64,000 nt of DNA from the NCBI GenBank assembly GCA_016617785.1, contig JADILM010000004.1:372001-436000 (forward strand). Reading direction: 5' to 3'. This stretch comes from Sporobolomyces roseus (lineage: Eukaryota > Basidiomycota > Microbotryomycetes > Sporidiobolales > Sporidiobolaceae). The position numbers and the translations under genes are program-made. The notes beneath the pieces are model-generated. The model was not told the origin of the DNA. It saw only the letters and a program-made list of their open reading frames with translations, and searched no databases. Each line of letters starts with the position of its first letter. Position 1 is the first letter of the stretch. Shown in pieces: positions 45,108 to 54,814 of this stretch.

Positions 45108-47736
45108 ATGGCCTCACCATTATCAATACCCTCGAAATCACCCGCAACGACTTCCCCTTCCCCTTCCCCGTCTTCCCAATTCTCATCTTCATCGCCTCCT
45201 CCTCTCAAATCCCCTTCCTCTCCCTCTCCTTCACCCTCTCCCTCTCCCTCAGAACCCACTATCCCTCTCTTACATCAAGCAGCTCAAACCAATGATTTAT
45301 CTTTCCTCTCCCATTACCCCTCCCCCTCCTCCTCAAGTTCCCCTCCTCCTCCACACCTCGACATCAACCTCGTCGATTCACAAGGAATAACCGCATTACA
45401 CTGGGCATCCATTAACGGTCATTTACTATTCGTCAAAACCCTCTTGAACCTAGGAGCCAAAGTTGATTATCGAGGAGGTGAACTAAGTGGTACTCCCTTA
45501 ATGTGGGCATCAAGGAATGGACACCTACCCATCGTACATTTACTCTTACAACACTCATCAGATCCAACTTTAACCGATTCACAATCTTTCAATTGCCTCC
45601 ATCTCGCCGTACACTCTTCTTCCGCTTATTTACTCGCATACCTCTTATTCACTATGCAACCCATCAGTGTCGATACTCAAGATCAAGAAGGACATACTTC
45701 TCTAAGTTGGGCAGCTTATCAAGGTGATGCGATTTCAGTTGAATTGTTATTGAAAGCTGGAGCTTCTCCTAATAGGACGGATCATCAAGGTTTGAATCCT
45801 TTACATTGGGCAGTAACTAAAGGTAATACGGCATGTATCAAACGAATCATCGAGGCAGGAGCGGAATTGGATAAGAGGGATCATCAGGGAAAGACTGCGA
45901 GGGATATGTCAGTCGAGTTGAAAAGTTTTGCGAGTTATAAAAGGGCTTTATTCGAGTTGGGAATGGATGAACGAGGGAAAGAATTAGATCGACCTATTAA
46001 GGATCCAAAGAAGGTACAGTGGGCTGTGTTTGCAGTGACGGTATTAGGGATGGGAGGAGTTGCGAAAACGCTAGAACTGAGTTCATATTGGTGGTTAGGG
46101 TGGATTCTCATGGGAATCGAGTGTTGGGGGATTCATTGGGTCGTGACTAAACAGTTGCTGGGAGTGAAGGAACCGAGTCAAAGTGACAAGATTACAAAGA
46201 GTAATTATTTGTGTGCTATTATCGTTGGGTCCCTCGTTTGGGTTGGGTGGGTTTGGGTAACTCGTTACCTTTGTAAGTACAATCCTTTCTTTTTGAGAGT
46301 GTGCGAGGGAACTAATTCAGACGAGAGAGTGTTGGATAGATGTACCGGATTATGGAACGACACAATTCTTGTTCTTCCTCGCCTATTCATTGTGCGCTTG
46401 GAACTTCTATCGAGCCATCACTCTCAATCCAGGATATGTACCACATACGACATCCGACATAGCCTTGAAAGACGTGAGGTTTCCCTCTCTTTCTCTCGAT
46501 TTCGAATGAAAATGAGCTGACCAAGGTGTGAGAGAGAGATAGACTATTGAAGGTCTAGTCGAGAATGGAAGGTTCAACGGAATGAGTTTCTGTTTGACTT
46601 GTATGGTCAAGCGTCCTTTGAGGTCGAAACATAGTTACGCAACGGGGAGATGCGTCGGAAGATTCGATCAGTAAGCCCTTCAACTCTCCTCTCTTTACCT
46701 TGGCTCGCTGTCCCCCGGGGAAAAGACGCTGATAAGCATTGATTGGAGTGTTCCCTTCAGCTATTGTCCTTGGGTTTGGAACGATATCGGAGTCGACAAT
46801 CATCGACAATTCTTGATTTTCGTTTCTTCTCTCGTGATCGGAATCTTGTTATTCGCTAGACTCTCTGCTGGTTGTAAGTCCCTTTCCTCTCTCTCTCTAT
46901 CTCTCTCCTTCCTTCGTCTCGTCGCTGATAACGAGTGTACTCGATCAGACTTCTCACTCTCACCCTCTCTACCTTCCGAAACGACTTGTTCATTCCCGAG
47001 ACCGATCTGTACTGCTTCAAATTACGATACATTCGCATTATCAATCACGATCTGGGCTGTCTTACAATTGACTTGGACCCTCGTTTTGCTCGGAGTTCAG
47101 GTGTGGCAGATTTGTAAACAAGTGACTACTTTAGAGGTTTCAAATTTGGGAAGATACGGTTACATGGGTGGAAAGGTACGTTTCTCTTTCAATATCTTAT
47201 CCTTGCATTTCATGAGAGGCTGATGAGAGGTTAGAGAATGAGTACAGCCTGGGATTTCAGCACCTCATCAACAAGGCGCCTCATCGAAATTCCCTTCCTC
47301 TATCCCAGCAGCAACCGATCATCTCCTAAACGCTTCCGGTACCTCTGGGGACTCTGACGTTCCCTCTTCCGATCCTGCCTCCCTCTCTCACGCCCCCTCC
47401 CGCGCTACCAGTTCCCGATTCTCCTTCATCCTCAAACTACTCGGACTAGACCGATTCACCTCGACGCACAAAGCCCTCCTACACTCTCATTCTCATTCTC
47501 ACTCTCATTCGCCAAGAAATAGAGGCGAACAACAAGAGAACCCGTTCGACTTGGGAGTGAGAAAGAATTGTGTGGATTTCTGGACGAGGGGTGGAGAGTT
47601 GGGAGTGAGGTGGAATGATTCGGAATGGGAAATGCCTCAAGGGGGATTCAGACGGATGAGTAGGATGAGAGTTGAGGGGCAAGGGGATGGGAGGGTCAAG
47701 AGCCCGTATGAGAGAGTTGCGTTAGAAGAGGTTTGA
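45108..47736 (+). CDS. AKR1: Ankyrin-repeat DHHC palmitoyltransferase, Akr1 type
   Basis: Golgi protein S-acyltransferase of the Akr1/HIP14 group. The N-terminus is Ser/Pro-rich. About six ankyrin repeats follow, for example GITALHWASINGHLLFVKTL, GTPLMWASRNGHLPIVHLLL, GHTSLSWAAYQGDAISVELL and GLNPLHWAVTKGNTACI. Next come the TM helices (WWLGWILMGIECWGIHWVV, LCAIIVGSLVWVGWVWVT). The catalytic Cys-rich domain has CLTCMVKRPLRSKHS and, across an intron, DHYCPWVWNDIGVDNHRQF. The DHYC version in place of DHHC is characteristic of Akr1. More helices follow (IWAVLQLTWTLVLLGVQVW), then a cytosolic tail with a His-Ser repeat near 47485-47510. It ends ALEEV at 47736. It starts at the ATG at 45108. Confidence 0.9.
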
Positions 47737-47899
47737 TATCAAGTAGCATTGCATGAATAGACACTTTCTTGGTTCTCGTTCGCTTTGTGTTCTGCGAGTT
47801 GTTTCGAATCCCCTTGTCCAAATTGAGCGAGCAAAGTCTGCTTTTTGCGAAATCGAAACTTTCAATTTCCTCTCTTCACTTTCCACTTTTTCACTCAAC

Positions 47900-48963
47900 A
47901 TGCCTCCAACTTCAGCTCCTTCTCACCCAGCGTTACTCAAGCTCTTACCAACCTCTCTACACGATTCACACGTCTCAATACGAGTCCGAACAGACAAGAA
48001 GATGAATACATTAATCACTTTCGCTCTCTCTTCCCTACGAGTACGTTTCCGAGCCATCTGAACCTCTCCCAAACCCTCAGCTGAGTTTGGGTTCGTACAG
48101 GATCAACCGTCCCTCCCTCTAGTCCTTCACGTTTTCCCTTCAAACTCTTCATCTCCCCTCCCCTCCACCTCTACCCAAACCCTTCCACCTGCTCCCTTAC
48201 CCGCTCCAGATCCCTCAGCAACTACTTCTTCGAACCCCACGAACAGCGGCGCGCAGAAATCAGTAGATGCATTACCGAAATTGGTTTCGATTGTTGAAGT
48301 GATCAAGAGGGAATATATCACTTTCTTGGAATCCTTACCACTGGTTCGGGAGGAGGGAAAGGGGAAAGGGAAAGCTATGGATTTGGATGAGGCGGGAGAT
48401 GGAGAGAAGGAGAGGAAGAGGGAGGGATTACATCAGTATACTTTATTGAATACTTTCGAGGCGATGGGAATGGCGGGAGGTACAGAGGGAGGAGGGGAGG
48501 ACGATAGTGAGAAGGAGAGAGAGAGACAGGAATTGGTCGCGATGAATTGGTTGACAGGTAAAGCTGGGAAAGGGAAAAGGTAAGCTCTCATTCTGTCCTC
48601 TTATCACTCTTTCTAACGTGCTGACTCTTGCTTCACGGATCGCAGACCAAGAGTCAAACATACACCGTGCATGGTGATCGTCCTGAGTACTGAGCCGGTG
48701 AACAGTCTCGATAAAACGGAATTCTCGTAAGTTCTCGACTGCCTCGCTCTCTCCTTTGCCCCCAGTCAGATCTGATCTCGCTTCCTTCGCGCAGGCATCA
48801 ATCACCTCTACCCCTCAAGTTGAAGAAAGTGAAACGAGCTGCAGCAGATACTGAAGAAGTTGACGAGCGAACGAAACGAAGGAGAAGAAGAACTGGGAAG
48901 AAAGCTGGGAAGGAGAATAACAAGGATGCGGCAGGGAAGATGAGTGTGGATAAGAAGACATGA
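47900..48963 (+). CDS. Alba-superfamily-like basic protein (possible RNase P/MRP subunit)
   Basis: Exons 47900-48040, 48101-48579, 48646-48726 and 48795-48963 sum to 870 nt (289 aa). The core pattern is HVSIRVRTDKKMNTLITFAL, then LPLVLHVF, then ALPKLVSIVEVIKREYI. It resembles the Alba fold order found in Rpp20/Rpp25/Pop6-type RNase P/MRP proteins: nucleic-acid-binding strand, N-containing helix, LxLH strand, helix with VxExxKR. An acidic insertion interrupts the later half. The C-terminus is strongly basic (ERTKRRRRRTGKKAGK), a likely nuclear signal. The Alba link is by pattern only; the protein could be an unrelated nuclear factor. It sits 163 bp after AKR1 on the same strand. Confidence 0.6.
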
Positions 48964-49019
48964 TGGAAGTGATTTGCACGGGTGTAGTGGGGAGGCGTAT
49001 TCGAGGAAAGAGACACAAT

Positions 49020-49852
49020 CTACTTCTCCTCTCGGTGTCGAGTCTCGTAATGATCGAGGGGATAGCCGTACTCTCCTGTTCGTGAATCTTCAAATGATCA
49101 ATTGTGAACAGAAGCTGGGTAAAGGGTGAACTCACCTGTGAACTCGGCTCTGAGCATGTCGATTCCATATCCTTTTCCTCCGAGCGTGTCGAACAGCTTC
49201 TGCAGCTTCTGCTTCGACAACTCCGAGCGAACCTCTACTTCTTGTGTTGCAGTACTTGGGCCTACTCGTCGGGTTTCGTATTTCTGGATCTTCCGTAGAG
49301 CTTCGTAGCGATACAGTTCTGATTGGGCAAGTTGATGGAGTCGAGCTTTGAAGGTTTCGTCGGTCTGTTCGGGCGGAACAGTCAGCATCGCTCAAGATGT
49401 AGTACTCTGAGGCTTAACGTACCTCGCCCGGCCGTTGCGACTCTCGAATCGAGACCCAAAGTCGTGCGAGGAGTTTGATCGTTTTCGTAAGTTCGTCCCT
49501 TCGCTCATGCCCTGCGCTATCAGACGACGTCAGCCTTGCCATCAGCAAGGAATACTTTGAAGCTGCACTGACCGTTTATTCCTGGGGTGATCATGAACCA
49601 TTGTCAGTGTCGATGCTCGAAAGCTATGCGACGGAATGAAGCAGCAAGCTTACCGTACTTGTTGAGCAACAAATCTTCGAGGTACTCGGTCTCCTCTTTC
49701 TCCTTCCTTCGCTGTAGCTTCAGATTCATCCTCGCGACACTAGTAATGCTGCATCTGAAAAGACTCGACGCTGCCCACTTTCGCGAGTTGTTGGACGTTA
49801 CAGGTTCCCTTCGTGAGATCGGAAGAAAGCGTGGATCTGCAGAGACTTGCAT
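49020..49852 (-). CDS. Unrecognised protein, tandem paralogue A
   Basis: No known family recognised. First in-frame ATG at 49852 (MQVSADPRFLPISRR). A helical basic region KLQRRKEKEETEYLEDLLLNKYG is followed by a 13-nt exon (49569-49581), then ERRDELTKTIKLLARLWVSI. Next come AQSELYRYEALRKIQKYE and the conserved C-terminus LSKQKLQKLFDTLGGKGYGI / LRAEFTGEYGYPLDHY. The stop is at 49020-49022. The same layout recurs in the neighbouring gene at 50217-51191: kLWVSI, LSKxKL, YGxxxLxAExTGxYGYPLxHY, and a micro-exon at the same place. The two are therefore a tandem duplication that has diverged. The protein is soluble and mostly helical. Confidence 0.62.
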
Positions 49853-50216
49853 ATTGCGTTTGCTCGTCGAAGGAGTGGAAGGGTAGGAGCAGAGATGCAA
49901 CCGAAATCGCAGAGAGAGAGAGAACGAACTATTCGCAATTTCTGGTCTCCTCCGACTGGCGCTCCACTATCTCCCTCAGTCGCTCGCATCGCCTCCTGAC
50001 TGAGGATATATCGCTCTCTAAAGAACGGACGAGGATCAAATCGCTCATTGTCCGAACAGTACGCACAGACCGAACTTTCGAAACATCTCAAAGCGAAATC
50101 CTCTCAGGGCGCACAACTGTTCTCGAGCTCGCCTCTTGTTGATATTAGATCTTGCCCTTACTGCTACACATCTGTTAGATAGGTAAGAGGCTCAAGGGAG
50201 CACTTGCACGAGGGAG

Positions 50217-51191
50217 CTAGTGCTGTACGACGTTTCCTCGAGAATCATAGTGATTGAGCGGATAGCCGTACTTGCCTGGAGGTGTCGCAGTAAGAATCAG
50301 CTCTAATGATGCCGAGACCGGAAGGTATGAGGAAAGAGACCTGTAAGCTCGGCTTGAAGAACGTGAAATCCGTAAACCTTGTCTTTGAACTTGTCAAGTA
50401 AAGCGATGAGTTTGGCTTTGGATAGCCTCAAGCGTGTATCGAGCTCTGTTGCTCGAGCTGCTGCTCAGCTCAAGGGAGAAAGCAGAGGCAAAGGCTGAGA
50501 GCTGACCAAATCCTTTTTGAGCTGAGTCTGTTCAATGACAGAATGATCAGCTCGCAAGGGTTCAGGTTCACAGAGGGCAAAGAGTCACATACCCGGTACA
50601 CCGAGCACAAGCTCTGTCTTCTCTCTCATCAGCTCATTGTAGTTGTCCACCTCGAGCTCGACTGCTTTCTTCAAATGAGCTATAAAATCGGCGTCAATGT
50701 GTTTCTGCCGCCATGTTTCCGTCAGTCACAGCTCCCCATGTCATATATAGATTGAATACAGTACCTCATCTCCAGCGTCGTAACTCGTAATGGAAACCCA
50801 TAGCTTCGCAAGCTTTTCGACCGTTCTTGCGATCTCTTGTTCCAATACTTGCGCTATATGCTGTACGATATCATTATGACAGCACTCCGCCGATAGCTCG
50901 AAAACTCACGCGTGTACCCTAGAGACCGTCGGGATTCGTTGCGGAATTGTCAGCCTCTTGCATCGCTTCGAAGAAATCGAATTATCAGCTCGACTGACCG
51001 TACCTATTGACGACCAGTTTGTGAAAGACTTTCATTTCATCGCTTTGCTCCCGCTTCCTCTCCGAATTCTTCAAGTTTGAAAGTCCGGTGCTGGTGCGTC
51101 TGTGCGGATTCGAGCGTCGCAATTGCGATTGATCTGACGACGTGGTGGTCTGGCGAGACACGGCATGGTACTCGGAAGTCTGATCGGGCAT
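50217..51191 (-). CDS. Unrecognised protein, tandem paralogue B
   Basis: Diverged tandem copy of the gene at 49020-49852. Starts MPDQTSEYHAVSRQ at 51191. The N-terminal ~50 residues are Ser/Arg/Gln-rich and disordered. MKVFHKLVVNRYG then aligns with LLNKYG of copy A. A 9-nt exon (50910-50918) follows, then EIARTVEKLAKLWVSITSYDAG, VELEVDNYNELMREK and the shared C-terminus RLSKAKLIALLDKFKDKVYG / LQAELTGKYGYPLNHYDSRG. The stop is at 50217-50219. The splice after the 9-nt exon keeps the frame only with an acceptor at ...catatag. The function is unknown; the shared C-terminal motif is the most constrained part and is probably the functional core. Confidence 0.6.
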
Positions 51192-51649
51192 AATCAACGT
51201 TGGGTGCAGAAGGAGAGTGAGAAAGAGTTCGGTCGCAGGGAGTTTTTGCCAGTTCACACGACTCGCGCTGCATCGATCAAATAGAACGGATCTCGGTGTC
51301 GACGTCGAGATTAGACTTTGACAGACCTCGGTGAGAAAGTGGGTATCGGCTATAGAACATTGAAAAGGGGGTTTCCCTCGCAAATAGGGGGGTTCGAAAT
51401 TGCCACGCCGAGCTCATTGCGAGCTGCAAGGAAGATAGGATCAGCAGACGATGGTTAAGATCCTTGGACATTGCTTCTATGAGTCCAGCGAGAAGAAATC
51501 GGGCTCAGCGACGACAAGAATACGTGATCGAACTTGTTTGCGAACGAAACAAAGTTGCAAAACTGGAGAAACAAATCGAAGAGTACTGAGGATTAAGGAA
51601 AGGGTACTGAGGAGTAGAAAGCGAGGGCATTGTCTAGAGTGCCAGCGGC
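51192..51649. other. Spacer between two unrecognised minus-strand genes
   Basis: 458 bp holding the promoter of paralogue B and the 3' end of the next gene. The minus-strand frame upstream of the ATG at 51191 is open for another ~60 codons without an ATG, so it is treated as 5' UTR. No further gene. Confidence 0.35.
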
Positions 51650-52761
51650 TTAGCAGATAGCGAGGAATTGACGAGAGACGGGGCGGAAGCGACCTTTGTC
51701 GAGAGAGACGGCAGACCCTCCCGTTGTTGGAGCAGCAGCAGGAACGTAACGTTGAAGGTCAGCCCTGAGCTCCTCTTTGCGTAATTGACATTCCGTTTTC
51801 TGCGAGCAGATCGTCAACAATGCTTGTCAGCACGCTGATTACATAGGACCCCCGAGAGTAGACTCACGAGTGCAGTCTTCATCCTCTTCCATTTGCCGGT
51901 GTCTTGTTTCTTCAATTTACTCCAGCGCGCGGCGTGGTACTTCTGGTTGAAAACGAGAAGCTTGTTCCTAATAGCGATTTCCTCCGGTAGGACATCCTCT
52001 CGGAACAGATGATTGAGCCTCTCGTGATCTTCATTCTGACCTTGCGTGACGCTTTCATAGGTCGACGACTGTGGCAAAGCCGGGATATGGTCAAGGCGAA
52101 GACTGGACAACAATCTTTGCTTCCTGTGAATCGATCCTTCGATATACGCGATCGTTGCCTCTTTTCCGATCGTGTCCTCGTTGAGCATTACACCGACTGC
52201 AACTAATGAAGTCAGCTATGACTGTGTCGACGGATAGCGAGTGAAGTGGTGCGGCAACAGACAATCATGAACAGCCTCGTTATAGACTTGGTAGCGAATC
52301 ACGGTTTCCTCCTACAGCCTCAAGAGGAATCGTCGTACTTCGTCAGGGATTTTGGCGGCTGAGAGGAGGACACTTTGTGAAGCTGCAACTCACGACAACA
52401 TATATGTGCTTGTTTATAGAGTCACGTCGGTCATCGAACAGAGCCCCGGGAGGGTACTCGTGCGCGAGTAGTTGTCGCCCTACGACGCAGAACCAATCAG
52501 CACTGCGAAGATTGAAGTCCTTTTTGCCCGAATTCGCGAATGGAACCTACAGTAGGTGACTATTGCAGAGGAATGGAGCAACACAATGTCAGACTCACAC
52601 GCCGTTGGAGATCAAGAAAGCGAGAGACACGAAGTGATTCAGGAAGACGTACGATCTTGCTGAACATACGCTAAAGTAACCGGGAGAGCTTGCGATTGAG
52701 CAGGCGTTCTACTCGAAGAGGAAGAGGAAGCGCTTGCGCGGTTGCGACCACCGAACCACAT
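51650..52761 (-). CDS. Unrecognised soluble protein
   Basis: No family recognised. Starts MWFGGRNRASASSSSSS at 52761; stop TAA at 51650-51652 (SRQFLAIC). Pieces in order: PVTLAYVQQD; RQLLAHEYPPGALFDDRRDS; KHIYVVEETVIRYQVYNEAV; VGVMLNEDTIGKEATIAYIE; a middle helix-rich section (ERLNHLFREDVLPEEIAIRN, LLVFNQKYHAARWSKLKKQD); and a C-terminal section ECQLRKEELRADLQRYVPAA. About five short introns separate them. It lies beside the tandem pair, and in the same orientation, but shares none of their conserved C-terminal motif, so I do not group it with them. Confidence 0.6.
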
Positions 52762-53096
52762 CTTGCAAGAAGTAAGCTGATCCGTGCAGGTGTTGTGTGG
52801 GCAAAAGCAGAAGAGGAGAAGAGAGAAGGGGAAAAGGATTTCGCACGAATTTCCCACGATACCGTTAACCGCCAAGTCTCCTGAGTTTCATCGTAAGCGA
52901 TCCATCGCGCTGTCGATCCACGAAGCTTACGATCGACGGGAGACGGTGACCTTGAACGACTTCGCAGCGGAATTGGAGCTGAAAGTACTCGTGCTTTCGT
53001 AACACTGAGGACTCACGGAATCTTCCATGTAGACGTGTTGACTTGACTGTTACATCACATATGAATACGCTCATTCTCCCGCGCTCCGAGCTACTG
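52762..53096. other. Intergenic spacer upstream of the unknown gene
   Basis: 335 bp between two minus-strand genes; promoter of the gene at 51650-52761 and 3' UTR of the DUF6533 gene. Nothing else recognised. Confidence 0.35.
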
Positions 53097-54310
53097 TTAC
53101 TTTCCACCGAGTGTTTTCCGTCTCTCCCTATTCACCTGACCCGCCTCTGCCACCCATATCAAAGAATGAACTTGCATCGGTCTCGGTTCGTAGAGTGAAA
53201 GTGTGAGGCGACAGGCAAGTGTAGAAGAAACGACAATACCGGCACAGAGATTGAACGTCTTGAGTACGGGATTTGGCTCTAAAACCTCGGACGGAGAAGC
53301 GATGAGCGAGAGAGGAACCGTCGAGCTAGTGAAGCGTCGACTCACGAGAGAAGAAGTAGACCGTTGGGCCGCAAGCGATTGTGATTCCGAGAAAGTAGAG
53401 GACGCCGTCTCGAAGAAAGCGTTTGAGAATTGGGAGTTGTAATCCTTCGAGATCTTTCGTTACTCGCCAACTCTTGTAGGTTGTCGCAGCTAGAAGAGCA
53501 AAGTTCACGATAGCCGGTACAGCGACACTGTACAACGGCGACATCAGTGACCCGAAACCACGAGAAGAGAACGAAGAAACCTCACCAAAATTTGGGAAAC
53601 CAATCGAATTGACCTCTATAAGATCCGGCAATACATCCATTTGCTCCGATAGCATTTGAGACATGTGGTGGGAGAATCGTTTCTGCAAGAGAGAGGGAGA
53701 CAAGTGATCAGCAAGAATGGCGAAGAGAGATAGACGATTTCGACGTACGTCCAACCTGACTAGCGCACGCTACGAGGAAAGCTAGCTCCGTCGCGAGGAG
53801 AATACCTAGCGCTGTCATAGCCCTTTGACTGCGACCGTACAGTGCGTAGACTCGAAGGGAAAGCAGTACGTCGGAGATGCTAAGAGCGTAAGATCCGGAA
53901 CAATCAGTCTCCTTCCCTTCCTTTAAGCGCAGGGTTGAAGAAAAGAGGACTCACAAGAGAGCGTAAGCGAGTGAACTAGCTTGTATCCAGAAAATCTTTG
54001 AACAGGTATCTACTCATGAAGCGAGTGGAGGGTCAGTCGAGAAGAAGAAAGAGGTTGCGAGAAGGACGAGAAGCTTACCGACTGAGATGGTCGAGATGTT
54101 GAGAGCAACTACCGAGACTTGAAAGAGTAGCGTCCCGTACCTGGTCATGAGATAGACCACTTTCGTCGGCGTCAATCTTGCGAACCAAATATGTCGAACC
54201 TCCTCTGGAAACAAGGCGAATACATCCCAGATCATGAGAGCTGTCCATGCAATCGAGTACTGATTCGAGGAGATCGTCTGCCGTCTTCCGAGGTCGAGGT
54301 CGAAAGCCAT
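53097..54310 (-). CDS. DUF6533-type polytopic membrane protein (copy 2)
   Basis: Starts MAFDLDLGRRQTISSNQ at 54310. The DUF6533 signature is clear: YSIAWTALMIWDVFALFPEE, then VRHIWFARLTPTKVVYLMTRYGTLL. Further helices are SKIFWIQASSLAYALLISDV, LLSLRVYALYGRSQRAMTAL, GILLATELAFLVACASQVG, YSVAVPAIVNFALLAATTYKS and DGVLYFLGITIACGPTVYFF. It ends TLACRLTLSLYEPRPMQVHS and a short basic tail ERRKTLGGK at 53097. Seven helices are plausible. The LRxYALYGRS motif after the fourth helix is characteristic of this family and is better preserved than in copy 1 at 21659. Unlike copy 1 it has no long C-terminal tail. Function unknown. Confidence 0.75.
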
Positions 54311-54814
54311 TGCGAATTTGCGAGTCGTTTAGTTGCGAGGAGAGGCATCCGAAGTAAGTGTACTGTAGATCTCGAGGATCAGAGTGATATCGGGTGCAAG
54401 AGCTATCGAGGGAGATCGGGTGAGGGCTAGAGCCGGAGCAAGGTCGAGTAAGCCGGATTTGGTGCGAAAACGAGATCAGGAGCGAATGAAGCCATTTCAT
54501 CAGTCTCAGAGCGCGGCCATACAATGAGCTGACTGGTTCAATACGCGTCTTCTCGTGTCATCAGGGGCTCTCCTGTTTCGTTACTGTGGTGATGGGGTCG
54601 AGAGATTGTATAGAAGTTGAAGGAGGAGAGAGGGAAGTTGAACGGGGGAGACAGCGCGAACCCCGGTACTAACCGAGCGAACAACCGTCTCGTACCGTAG
54701 CGATAGAGCTGAGTACTGAGCAAGAAGGTTGAGGTAGGAAACCAAGAAGCGAAGTTTTGGTTTGACCTTCGACTTATAACTCACCAATCGCTCGACGAGA
54801 GGAGACCGCGTCAA
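54311..54814. promoter_or_regulatory. Divergent promoter, DUF6533 gene / HDA1
   Basis: 504 bp between two divergently transcribed genes. Contains the upstream regions of both. A minus-strand frame overlapping 54311-54524 continues upstream of the ATG in a different frame from the DUF6533 protein and is not supported. No clear TATA box was seen. Confidence 0.4.

Noticed and set aside
51650..52761. Third member of the tandem paralogue family
   Set aside because: Same orientation and nearby, but it lacks the LWVSI and YGYPLxHY motifs and has a different exon layout.
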